A program made the position numbers and the translations under genes. From Dyadobacter sp. SG02 (GTDB lineage Bacteria; Bacteroidota; Bacteroidia; Cytophagales; Spirosomataceae): 64,000 bases of DNA. The stretch lies in contig NZ_FNYL01000001.1 of the NCBI RefSeq assembly GCF_900109045.1, positions 599,303 to 663,302 of the forward strand. Direction: 5' to 3'. This document shows positions 53,181 to 60,974 of this stretch, in pieces (positions within the stretch are counted from its first letter, which is position 1; each line of letters starts with the position of its first letter). The notes below the pieces were generated by a model. It saw nothing but the letters and a program-made list of their open reading frames with translations. It searched no databases and was not told the origin of the DNA.

Positions 53181-53942
53181 TTATTTAACCAGTTTCTTCA
53201 TCTCATGCCGCAATTCCCGCATTTCCTGATGCAGGCTTTGCAAACTCACTTCCGTTTTATCCTCTTCCAGGTTAAAAGACAGTTTACTATTCACCTGCCA
53301 TATTTCCCGGATCTCGTTGCGATCGACGCGTATCGGCGCATAGTCGGGGTTAAGGGATATCAGGTTCACAAAAGTTGAATCCTTCTCCTTGCGAATCTTT
53401 TTGACCAGAACGCTATCGATCGTCACAATGACATACAGGTACTTGTCATTCAGCGTATCCCAATCGTCCACAGCACGAGCCCAAATCCATTCGCCGGATT
53501 GCAATGCAGGCGTCATACTGTCACCATCTACCTGAAAGCCCCGGAATGTCGCATTACGGTATTCGGGCAGCGGGATAGTGAAGGCAGGCAGCGCTTCAAA
53601 CCATTGCGCGTCCCCGATATTATTGGGATAACCGGCCGCCGCTTTTGCGCTCACAAGCACGATATTATCCTTTCCGGCCTGATCGACCGTCACCACTTTC
53701 GGGTTCACGAACATTTTATCCGCATGAAGGTACTTCTGCGGACTGTCGCCAAACAGCCAAAGCGGGTTGATATGGTATTTTCTGAGCAACTCTTTCACCA
53801 CCTGCCCTGGTATACGCGTACGCCCGCGCTCGATGTCGGCAGTGGTCGCACTAATCCCTAACTCCTCGGCAAATGCCGACTGAGTAAGGTTGAGCTCCTC
53901 TCTGATCTGCTTGAAACGCCTGAATTCTTCATCAATGGCCAT
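53181..53942 (-). CDS. LexA-like repressor: HTH domain plus S24 peptidase
   Basis: 253 residues from the ATG at 53942. N-terminal XRE-type helix-turn-helix (about 5-60: FKQIREELNLTQSAFAEELGISATTADIERG in outline). The C-terminal S24 domain has all self-cleavage features: Ala103-Gly104 in AKAAAGYP, nucleophile Ser142 in VDGDSMTP and a general-base Lys181/182 in VLVKKI. Phage CI and LexA proteins cleave themselves when RecA is active. It is divergent from dinB across about 140 bp with inverted repeats, so it probably represses the polymerase pair and itself and is released on DNA damage. A coiled-coil tail ends the protein. Confidence 0.88.
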   Translation of the reverse strand: MAIDEEFRRFKQIREELNLTQSAFAEELGISATTADIERGRTRIPGQVVKELLRKYHINPLWLFGDSPQKYLHADKMFVNPKVVTVDQAGKDNIVLVSAKAAAGYPNNIGDAQWFEALPAFTIPLPEYRNATFRGFQVDGDSMTPALQSGEWIWARAVDDWDTLNDKYLYVIVTIDSVLVKKIRKEKDSTFVNLISLNPDYAPIRVDRNEIREIWQVNSKLSFNLEEDKTEVSLQSLHQEMRELRHEMKKLVK

Positions 53943-53984
53943 AAGTATGTGCAATGATTACTGGTTGACAATGTCTTGACTCCT

Positions 53985-53992
53985 CAAACATA
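53985..53992 (-). promoter_or_regulatory. -7 element of the S24 repressor gene
   Basis: TATGTTTG on the minus strand, 42 nt before the ATG at 53942. A TTG sits 24 bp upstream (54019-54017), slightly too far. Confidence 0.4.
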
Positions 53993-54002
53993 CAAATATT
54001 TT

Positions 54003-54074
54003 GGAATATTTCCTTTCAACAAATGGATATGATCCATATATTTGGAATAAATCCATATTTTTGTAAAAACTCCA
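54003..54074. promoter_or_regulatory. Candidate operators in the S24/dinB control region
   Basis: Three GGA/TCC dyads lie in 72 bp: GGAA-TAT-TTCC (54003-54013), ATGGAT-ATG-ATCCAT (54023-54037), TGGA-ATAAA-TCCA (54042-54055). In addition ATTTGGA at about 54040 is matched by TCCAAAT at 54071. The second and third flank the dinB -7 element TATTTTTG (54056-54063). Confidence 0.5.
54056..54063 (+). promoter_or_regulatory. -7 element of the dinB-dnaE operon
   Basis: TATTTTTG, 18 nt before the GTG start of dinB. The -33 position (about 54030) has no TTG but carries a perfect inverted repeat, as expected for a repressed promoter. Confidence 0.45.
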
Positions 54075-54081
54075 AATAACA

Positions 54082-55311
54082 GTGGACCGTGCGATATTAC
54101 ATTTTGACCTGGATACCTTTTTCGTATCCGTAGAGCGCAAGCAGGATAATCGGCTTGAAAACAAACCAATCCTCGTCGGCGGTACCGGTGACCGCGGCGT
54201 GGTGGCGGCTTGCAGCTATGAAACAAGGCAGTTTGGTGTGCATTCGGGCATGCCTATGAAAATGGCACGCATGCTTTGCCCCGAGGCAACGGTCATTCGG
54301 GGGAACGGCGAAGCATATTCCAAACAGTCGAAGGAAGTGAGCGAGATCATCAGCCAGAATGTCCCGGTGTTCGAGAAGGCGAGTATCGACGAGTTTTATG
54401 CGGATCTGTCAGGAATGGAGAAATATTTCGATTGTTATGGAATGGCTACTGATCTGCGGAAACGCATTATTAAGGAAACCGGGCTACCGATTTCCCTTGG
54501 ATTGGCCACCAACAAACTGGTATCGAAAGTGGCCACCGGGGAAGCAAAGCCTAATAATCAGCTCAAAGTGGATGCCGGTACGGAGAAAGTGTTCCTGGCA
54601 CCGATGGAAGTCCAGAAAATCCCGATGGTAGGCGAAAAAATGATCCAGACGCTTCAAAACCTCGGAATACGGTACGTAAAAACGATCCAGGAAATGCCGA
54701 TGGAGATCATGGGGCAGGTTTTAGGCAAAAACGGCATTGCGCTCTGGAACCGCGCCAACGGGCTTGACAACTCCCCTATCGTCCCATTCCACGAACGCAA
54801 ATCGATTTCGAGCGAAAGAACTTTCGGGAAGGATACGGGTGATGTCAGGAAAATGCGTGAAATGGTGCGGGCCATGGCGGAAACGCTCGCTTTTCAGTTG
54901 AGGACCGGCGAAAAGCTCACATCCTGTGTTTCGGTCAAAATCCGTTATTCAGATTTCAATACATTCTCAAAACAACTGAAAATTGCTTATACATCGGCCG
55001 ATCACGTCCTGATCCCCCATATCGAACGGCTATTCGACCAGCTTTATAACCGGCGGATGATGGTGCGATTGGTAGGCGTCAGTTTCAGCGACCTGGTGAC
55101 GGGAAATTATCAGATCAACCTTTTCGACGACACGGAAGAACGGCTGAACCTTTATCAGGCAATGGATTACATTAAAACCAAATACGCTTACAACAAAGAG
55201 GGCGACCAGATCCTGACCTGGGCCAGCACAATGGGAATCTCGGACATAGGCGCCATGGGAAACCCCTTCAACGGCGAGCCGCCCATTATTCCGGCGCATA
55301 GGAATGCGTAG
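54082..55311 (+). CDS. dinB: Y-family DNA polymerase (DinB / Pol IV-like)
   Basis: 409 residues with a GTG start. All catalytic carboxylates are present: Asp9 and the pair Asp103-Glu104 (in SIDEFYADLSGM); the likely steric gate is Phe14. The little-finger domain occupies about 240-345, followed by a shorter tail. Such polymerases bypass lesions with low fidelity. It is the first gene of a two-gene operon with a DnaE-like polymerase 24 bp downstream and is divergent from the LexA-like repressor. Unlike ImuB of proteobacterial mutasomes, it keeps an intact active site. Confidence 0.92.
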   Translation: MDRAILHFDLDTFFVSVERKQDNRLENKPILVGGTGDRGVVAACSYETRQFGVHSGMPMKMARMLCPEATVIRGNGEAYSKQSKEVSEIISQNVPVFEKASIDEFYADLSGMEKYFDCYGMATDLRKRIIKETGLPISLGLATNKLVSKVATGEAKPNNQLKVDAGTEKVFLAPMEVQKIPMVGEKMIQTLQNLGIRYVKTIQEMPMEIMGQVLGKNGIALWNRANGLDNSPIVPFHERKSISSERTFGKDTGDVRKMREMVRAMAETLAFQLRTGEKLTSCVSVKIRYSDFNTFSKQLKIAYTSADHVLIPHIERLFDQLYNRRMMVRLVGVSFSDLVTGNYQINLFDDTEERLNLYQAMDYIKTKYAYNKEGDQILTWASTMGISDIGAMGNPFNGEPPIIPAHRNA

Positions 55312-55335
55312 CGACGTTCCGTTTTTCAAATACTC

Positions 55336-58305
55336 ATGTTACTCAACTGTCACTCTTTTTTCAGCCTTCGCTTCGGGATGATTCCTGAGGATGAGCTCCT
55401 TGCGCTTTGCAGGGAGAATGGACACGACTGTGTCGCGCTGACGGATATTAACAATACCTCGGGGTGCCTGAATTTTATCCGTATGGCGCCGAGGTTCGAT
55501 ATCAAACCCATTGTGGGGATCGATTTCCGTAATGGTGTGACGCAGCAGTTTGTGGCATTGGCGAAGGACAACAGCGGGTTTCAGACATTGAATGCCTACC
55601 TGTCCGCACAGAAACTGGCGGACGTTCCATTCCCTGACCGCGCGCCGGAAATGGAGGGCGTCGCATTTATCTATCCTTTTGAAAAAATGAATAAACAGCG
55701 TCGTGAGCAGTTTCGGTCCGACGAATACATCGGTATTTCGATACAGGAGCTGGACAAACTGCATTACTCGACGTTGCATCGGTTCATGGACAGGCTCGTC
55801 ATTCAGCAGCCGGTAACTTTCCGGAACAAGAAGGATTTTAATGCGCACCGTCTGTTACGCGCCATCGACGGGAATACGCTGTTAAGCAAACTCGCCGTGT
55901 CCGAAACAGGCAAGGAAAACGAGCAGATCGTACAGGCCAAGGTTTTAGAATACCATTTTAAACAAAAGGATTTCCGGACGATCCTCGAAAACACCCGCAA
56001 GCTGATGGACGAATGCAACATCCATTTCAGTTTCGGCAACGAGCGCGAACACCAAAACCTGAAAGTTTTCAGTAAAAACGAGGAAGAAGATTTCAAACGG
56101 TTGAGATCGATGAGCTATCAGGCACTGGGCTACCGGTATGGCGACAATATCACCGACGAAATTTTCGACCGCATCGCCAAGGAGTTGGAAATGATCCGGC
56201 AGCAGAATTTCGTACCGTTTTTCCTGGTTAATCAGGACATTGTCAACTACGCCCGCCGGAAAGGCTATTTCTATGTCGGCCGGGGCAGTGGCGCCAATAG
56301 CATTATTGCCTATTTACTCAATATTACCAATGTTGATCCCATCGAGCTGGATTTATATTTCGAGCGGTTCATCAACCTGCACCGCAAAAACCCGCCCGAT
56401 TTCGACATCGACTTCTCCTGGCGCGATCGCGAAGATGTGACACGCTATATTTTTGATACTTATGGAAAAAATGGCCAGGCTGCATTGCTGGCGACGTACA
56501 GCACGTTCCAGCACAGCTCGGCGGTACGCGAGCTGGGAAAGGTATTCGGGTTGCCAGCCTATGAAATCGACGCATTGAGCAACGGCAAATACGACCCGAA
56601 AAAGCTCGATCAGCTTTCGGGCCTCGTAATCCGGTATGCCGATTACCTGCAAACCAACAACCAACCGAACCATTTGAGCATTCATGCGGGCGGCATCCTC
56701 ATTTCGGAGCGGCCCATGCATTACTTTACGGCCACCGACGTCCCGCCGAAAGGCTTTCCCACGACACAATTCGACATGGTGATTGCCGAAGATGTGGGAT
56801 TGAACAAATACGATATCCTCGGACAGCGTGGGCTTGCGAAGATCAAGGAAACACTTGAAATCATCCGATATAACCGCCCGGAGGCGGCGGATTTTGACAT
56901 TAACGACGTCCGTAAATTCAAAACCGACCCGAAAATCAATGACCTGATCAGGCAGGCTCAATGCATCGGATGTTTCTACGTAGAATCTCCCGCAATGCGG
57001 ATGCTCCTGAAAAAACTGGAAGTCGACAACTACCTCGGGCTTGTGGCGGCCAGCTCCATTATCCGGCCGGGTGTAGCCAAAAGCGGTATGATGCGCGAAT
57101 ACATCCTGCGTCACCGCCATCCCGAAAAGCGCAATGAAGCACACCCGCGCCTGCTGGAACTGATGGAGGAAACGTATGGCATTATGGTGTATCAGGAAGA
57201 TGTGATCAAGGTCGCGCATTACTTTGCCGGACTGACATTGGGTGAGGCCGACGTGATCCGGCGTGGCATGAGCGGCAAGTTTCGCGGGCGAGAAGAGTTT
57301 GAGCGGGTTAAAAAGAAGTATTTCAAAAACTGCCGGAGCAAGGGTTATGAGGAGGAAATGACGATGGAAATCTGGAACCAGATCGCCAGTTTCGCCGGAT
57401 TTGCCTTCGCCAAGGGGCATTCGGCGTCCTATGCCGTTGAAAGTTACCAGACGTTGTTCCTGAAAGCCTACTTTCCGCTGGAATTTATGGTTGCCGTCCT
57501 CAACAACGGCGGTGGCTTCTACGCGCCCGAGCTATACATACACGAGGCACGCATGCTGGGCGCACTCGTACATGCACCGTGCGTAAACCATAGCGAAGCG
57601 CAAGCGACCATCGAAGGGCATGAGATTTACCTCGGCATGCAATTCCTCAATGCATTGGAAGAAAAAACGATCGGCAGGATACTAAGTGCGCGCAGACAGG
57701 ACGGGCCGTTCACATCCCTGAACGACTTCCTCGACCGCGTCCCGATCTCTATCGAACAACTGACGATCCTGATCCGCATCGATGCGTTCCGGTTTACCGG
57801 CATCGGCAAAAAAACGCTGCTTTGGAAAGCACATTTCCGGCTGAGTACCACGCCTGTGAAAGTGCCGCAAAAGCAATTGTTCCATACCGAAATCAAGGAT
57901 TTCAACCTGCCGGAGTTTCATTCGTCCATTCTCGACGATGCCTATGACCAGATCGAATTGCTGGGCTTTCCACTTTGCAGCCCGTTCAACCTGCTGAAAA
58001 ATCCATTGCCCAAAAGCGTCATGGCACGCGATCTGCACAACTATGTGAATCAGGAAGTGGTGCAGTATGGTTATCTGGTGGCTCTCAAAAACACCCGAAC
58101 GGCGCGGGGCGAGTCAATGCAGTTTGGAACTTTCCTGGATTATGAGGGGCACTTTATCGACACCGTCCATTTCCCGACTGCGGCTGCGAAAGTGAATGGG
58201 TCTGTCAAAGGCGTTTACAAAATGCGCGGCGTGGTGACGGAAGAGTTTGGTTTTCTCACTGTGGAAGTGGCGGAAATTACGCGGATGGAGTCGGCCGCAC
58301 GCTAG
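55336..58305 (+). CDS. DnaE-like DNA polymerase III alpha subunit, probably error-prone (DnaE2-like role)
   Basis: 989 residues. The N-terminal PHP domain begins NCHSFFSLRFG; the first His of the usual HxHS metal motif is missing, so PHP metal binding is probably lost. Palm motif PDFDIDF places the catalytic Asp357 and Asp359; later blocks (RRGMSGK near 650, FAKGHSASYA near 693) are typical of family C polymerases. The protein is shorter than replicative DnaE (about 1150-1300), lacking much of the tau-binding tail. With dinB and a LexA-like repressor it forms a mutagenesis-type cassette. Its stop overlaps the convergent gene stop within CTAG. Confidence 0.9.
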   Translation: MLLNCHSFFSLRFGMIPEDELLALCRENGHDCVALTDINNTSGCLNFIRMAPRFDIKPIVGIDFRNGVTQQFVALAKDNSGFQTLNAYLSAQKLADVPFPDRAPEMEGVAFIYPFEKMNKQRREQFRSDEYIGISIQELDKLHYSTLHRFMDRLVIQQPVTFRNKKDFNAHRLLRAIDGNTLLSKLAVSETGKENEQIVQAKVLEYHFKQKDFRTILENTRKLMDECNIHFSFGNEREHQNLKVFSKNEEEDFKRLRSMSYQALGYRYGDNITDEIFDRIAKELEMIRQQNFVPFFLVNQDIVNYARRKGYFYVGRGSGANSIIAYLLNITNVDPIELDLYFERFINLHRKNPPDFDIDFSWRDREDVTRYIFDTYGKNGQAALLATYSTFQHSSAVRELGKVFGLPAYEIDALSNGKYDPKKLDQLSGLVIRYADYLQTNNQPNHLSIHAGGILISERPMHYFTATDVPPKGFPTTQFDMVIAEDVGLNKYDILGQRGLAKIKETLEIIRYNRPEAADFDINDVRKFKTDPKINDLIRQAQCIGCFYVESPAMRMLLKKLEVDNYLGLVAASSIIRPGVAKSGMMREYILRHRHPEKRNEAHPRLLELMEETYGIMVYQEDVIKVAHYFAGLTLGEADVIRRGMSGKFRGREEFERVKKKYFKNCRSKGYEEEMTMEIWNQIASFAGFAFAKGHSASYAVESYQTLFLKAYFPLEFMVAVLNNGGGFYAPELYIHEARMLGALVHAPCVNHSEAQATIEGHEIYLGMQFLNALEEKTIGRILSARRQDGPFTSLNDFLDRVPISIEQLTILIRIDAFRFTGIGKKTLLWKAHFRLSTTPVKVPQKQLFHTEIKDFNLPEFHSSILDDAYDQIELLGFPLCSPFNLLKNPLPKSVMARDLHNYVNQEVVQYGYLVALKNTRTARGESMQFGTFLDYEGHFIDTVHFPTAAAKVNGSVKGVYKMRGVVTEEFGFLTVEVAEITRMESAAR

Positions 58306-59561
58306 CTCCGCACACGGTCACGCGTCACATCTGAAACCACCTGTATAAAAAGCCATATGAGCAGTCCATTGCGGATGTTGAGGATGACGACCATCAGCAA
58401 TTGTTTTGAAATCAGGTTATAATAATGGCCTGGGAATATCAAAACAGTCAGCATGAGTGCGGCTGTAAAGATCAGCGATGCCCTGAACCTGCAAAAAGGG
58501 ATCAACGGCAACAGCCAGATCAGGTATTGCGGGGACAAAACTTTGTTGAGAAGGATGAATAAAAGAATCTGCGCAGCGGCGGCGGCATTCAATTGCCGAA
58601 ATGTGATATTCCCGGACCTCGAAATCCTGTAAAATGACCGGCCCAGGAAAACGGCCATCGCTAAAAAACAGACCGGCGTAGAGATGTTAATCATTTGCAA
58701 AACAAGGCCCGACAAGGACGTTTCGAGGTGCATTGCGCCGAAATTTTGTGCGACTTCGAGCTCTAACAGTCCTGTTTGCTCCAAAAGCAATAAAATCCCT
58801 CCGGACAGGCTCTCGATTTGAATGCCGCGCAAAAGATGGTAATGCATGAAATCCGAAGCGGCCTCCATTCTGGCGAAGGCAATGCAACCCAGGGTTATCA
58901 CCAATGTGCAGCAGGCGCCCAACGCCACCCAAAACAATTTCCTAAAATCCCGGCTGAAAAGATAATACAGTCCGAAAACCGGTACCAGCACAATGCTGTA
59001 CAGTTTCGCGACAATGGAGGCCATCAGTGACATCCCGGAAACAAACGGTTTACCTGAAACGTACGCTATGGCAAACGTCGTAAGCATGGCCGGGAAAGGG
59101 TCGAAGCGGAAGAGAAAAATCGGAAGAAAGAGCAGCATCCCGATCAGAAAACGGGGAAGTGCCTTACCCGAGGCATCCGATTGGGCGATCGTCCACGCCA
59201 TGCCCGCTCCCAACGCCAGGTTTTGCAATACAAACCAACATACATAACTTTCGAACGACCCGCCCGCCAACTGGCTCAGCAGGCCAGGAAGGAGGATCGG
59301 TATCAGTGCAAAAATGGGGTATTCGACGCGGAAATCGCGAAACGGTATTTGCCCGTCCCATATTTTCGCGGCGATGCGATGGTAAAGCGCAAGGTCCTGG
59401 GTGTGGGCATGGAAACGGAAAAACAGGTAATAACTTTCGAGCGCCAGGTAAACCAGAACCACCGACAGCACCAGAACATGGCGCGGACTTTTAGTAAGAT
59501 ATTTTCTCAGCGCAGCATTGTCAGGGACAAGCTGCATGCCGGGAATCTTAAATTCAGACAT
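58302..59561 (-). CDS. GT87-like polyprenyl-phosphate mannosyltransferase (DUF2029)
   Basis: 419 residues with about nine to ten membrane helices. The GT-C hallmarks are an early acidic loop (QDLALYHRIAAKIWDGQIPFRDFRVEYPIFAL, Asp/Glu near 56-80) and, late in the chain, LNKVLSPQYLIWLLPL near 337-352, typical of GT87/DUF2029 proteins. These transfer mannose or other sugars from polyprenyl phosphate to glycolipids outside the membrane. It stands alone, convergent with the polymerase operon; donor and acceptor are not readable. Confidence 0.82.
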   Translation of the reverse strand: MSEFKIPGMQLVPDNAALRKYLTKSPRHVLVLSVVLVYLALESYYLFFRFHAHTQDLALYHRIAAKIWDGQIPFRDFRVEYPIFALIPILLPGLLSQLAGGSFESYVCWFVLQNLALGAGMAWTIAQSDASGKALPRFLIGMLLFLPIFLFRFDPFPAMLTTFAIAYVSGKPFVSGMSLMASIVAKLYSIVLVPVFGLYYLFSRDFRKLFWVALGACCTLVITLGCIAFARMEAASDFMHYHLLRGIQIESLSGGILLLLEQTGLLELEVAQNFGAMHLETSLSGLVLQMINISTPVCFLAMAVFLGRSFYRISRSGNITFRQLNAAAAAQILLFILLNKVLSPQYLIWLLPLIPFCRFRASLIFTAALMLTVLIFPGHYYNLISKQLLMVVILNIRNGLLIWLFIQVVSDVTRDRVRS

Positions 59562-59731
59562 AGATCGGGACGTTTTACGGGGGTTACATCCTGCTTATTG
59601 TGGGTATGCCAAATTGATGATGCAGCCAGAATACTCCTCCGGTTACATTTTCGTTGTTAGTCTGTTTTTGAAGAAATCATATAAAACTAGCAACTTCTGC
59701 CTGTTTTCCAAACAACTTAACGCTAACTACC

Positions 59732-60214
59732 ATGATAATACGTCATGTTCTCGCATTGCTCACGGGCGCATTCATCTGCTCGTGTTCGGGTAAATCCGGT
59801 TCGGAAAATGATACGGCAAACGATACCGTTTCTACCGGACAGCATACCGAAGTAACTGCAACAAACCAGTGCTTTGCGCATCACGCCCGGAAGGATTCGG
59901 CATTTCTGCACCTCGAAATCGCCGGTAACAGCGTGTCCGGAAAGCTTTCTTATGCCCTTTTTGAGAAAGACCGGAACAGCGGAACGATCGCGGGTACGAT
60001 AACAGGTGACACAATTTTCGCGCGCTATACATTCGCATCCGAAGGCACGAAATCTATTCGCGAAGTAGCCTTTCTAAAAAAGGAAACGGGCTGGGTCGAG
60101 GGATTTGGCGAAGTAACGGATTCTGCCGGGGTGATGATTTTCACGGACAGGTCAAAGCTGGATTTTGAAAAAGGCCTGCATTTCGAACCCGTTGAATGTC
60201 CCGCGGCACCGTAA
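59732..60214 (+). CDS. Small lipoprotein of unknown function
   Basis: 160 residues. Lipoprotein signal with Cys at about 16 or 18 (FICSCSG), a low-complexity Ser/Asp/Thr linker, and then a beta-rich domain with alternating charged residues (HLEIAGNSVSGKLSYALFEKD near 71). Short Bacteroidota lipoproteins with this GNSVSGKLxY pattern are common and uncharacterised. About 80 bp separate it from the next gene. Confidence 0.75.
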   Translation: MIIRHVLALLTGAFICSCSGKSGSENDTANDTVSTGQHTEVTATNQCFAHHARKDSAFLHLEIAGNSVSGKLSYALFEKDRNSGTIAGTITGDTIFARYTFASEGTKSIREVAFLKKETGWVEGFGEVTDSAGVMIFTDRSKLDFEKGLHFEPVECPAAP

Positions 60215-60231
60215 ATTTTTCAGGGGTTGTT

Positions 60232-60270
60232 GTCATACCGTTGTCAATAGGCCGTCATTAATTGCCGTCA
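60232..60270 (+). repeat. Four spaced GTCA direct repeats upstream of the GyrI-like gene
   Basis: GTCA occurs at 60232, 60244, 60254 and 60267, in the contexts TTGTCATA, TTGTCAAT, CCGTCATT and CCGTCATT, spaced by 12, 10 and 13 bp. Could be a regulator site; could be chance. Confidence 0.35.
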
Positions 60271-60295
60271 TTATCAACCTGAAACCAACAGAGCA

Positions 60296-60919
60296 ATGGA
60301 AAAAATGGATCTTGCGAAGCATTTCAAAAGCTACTACACCGCAAAAGGGAAACCCGAATTATTGCATATCGAAAAAGCGCGCTATTTATCCATTCAAGGT
60401 AAGGGCGACCCTTCGGGAGAAGATTTCGCGCAGAAAATCCAGGCGATTTACCCGGTAGCGTATACCTTGAAATTCGCATTCAAGGCGCAGGGAAAAGACT
60501 TTGCGGTGGCCAAACTGGAAGGCTTGTGGTGGTACGATGAGGAGCGATACGCCGGGATTTCGATTGCCGATTCACCCACGGCCATTCCCCGCAGCGAATG
60601 GGAATACCGGCTGCTGATCCGCATTCCCGATTATGTGGAGGAAAAAGATGTACAGACCTCCGTAGAAACTTGTTTTGCTTCCAAAGGCCAGGCGACGATC
60701 AGAGAGGTTTCCTATTTTGAAATGGAAGAAGGGAAGGTGGTACAAATGCTCCATACCGGGCCGTTTGATAAAGAACCCGAAACGCTGGCTAAGCTGAACG
60801 ATTTTATTTCAACCAACAACCTTGGCCGCAACGGACTGCATCATGAGATTTATTTGTCCGATTTCCGCAAGACATCGCCGGACAAATTAAAAACCATTCT
60901 GCGCGAACCGGTTAAATAG
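60296..60919 (+). CDS. GyrI-like small-molecule-binding domain protein
   Basis: 207 residues, cytosolic. The sequence YLSIQGKGDPSGEDFAQKIQAIYPVAYTLKF near 31-60 (in outline) and MLHTGPFDKEPETLAKLNDFI near 157-177 match the stand-alone GyrI-like/SOUL-type fold that binds hydrophobic or cationic ligands. Related proteins inhibit gyrase or act as ligand-hydrolysing enzymes; the biological role here is open. It lies 55 bp before the M16 peptidase gene. Confidence 0.85.
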   Translation: MEKMDLAKHFKSYYTAKGKPELLHIEKARYLSIQGKGDPSGEDFAQKIQAIYPVAYTLKFAFKAQGKDFAVAKLEGLWWYDEERYAGISIADSPTAIPRSEWEYRLLIRIPDYVEEKDVQTSVETCFASKGQATIREVSYFEMEEGKVVQMLHTGPFDKEPETLAKLNDFISTNNLGRNGLHHEIYLSDFRKTSPDKLKTILREPVK

Positions 60920-60974
60920 ATTATTTCAATATCTTTCGCCCCTCCTGAATTTCATCAAAATTAAAATTAGAAAA

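Noticed and set aside
56353..57420. Minus-strand open frame of 355 codons opposite the DnaE-like gene
   Set aside because: Entirely inside the polymerase palm and fingers region, without motif or start context.
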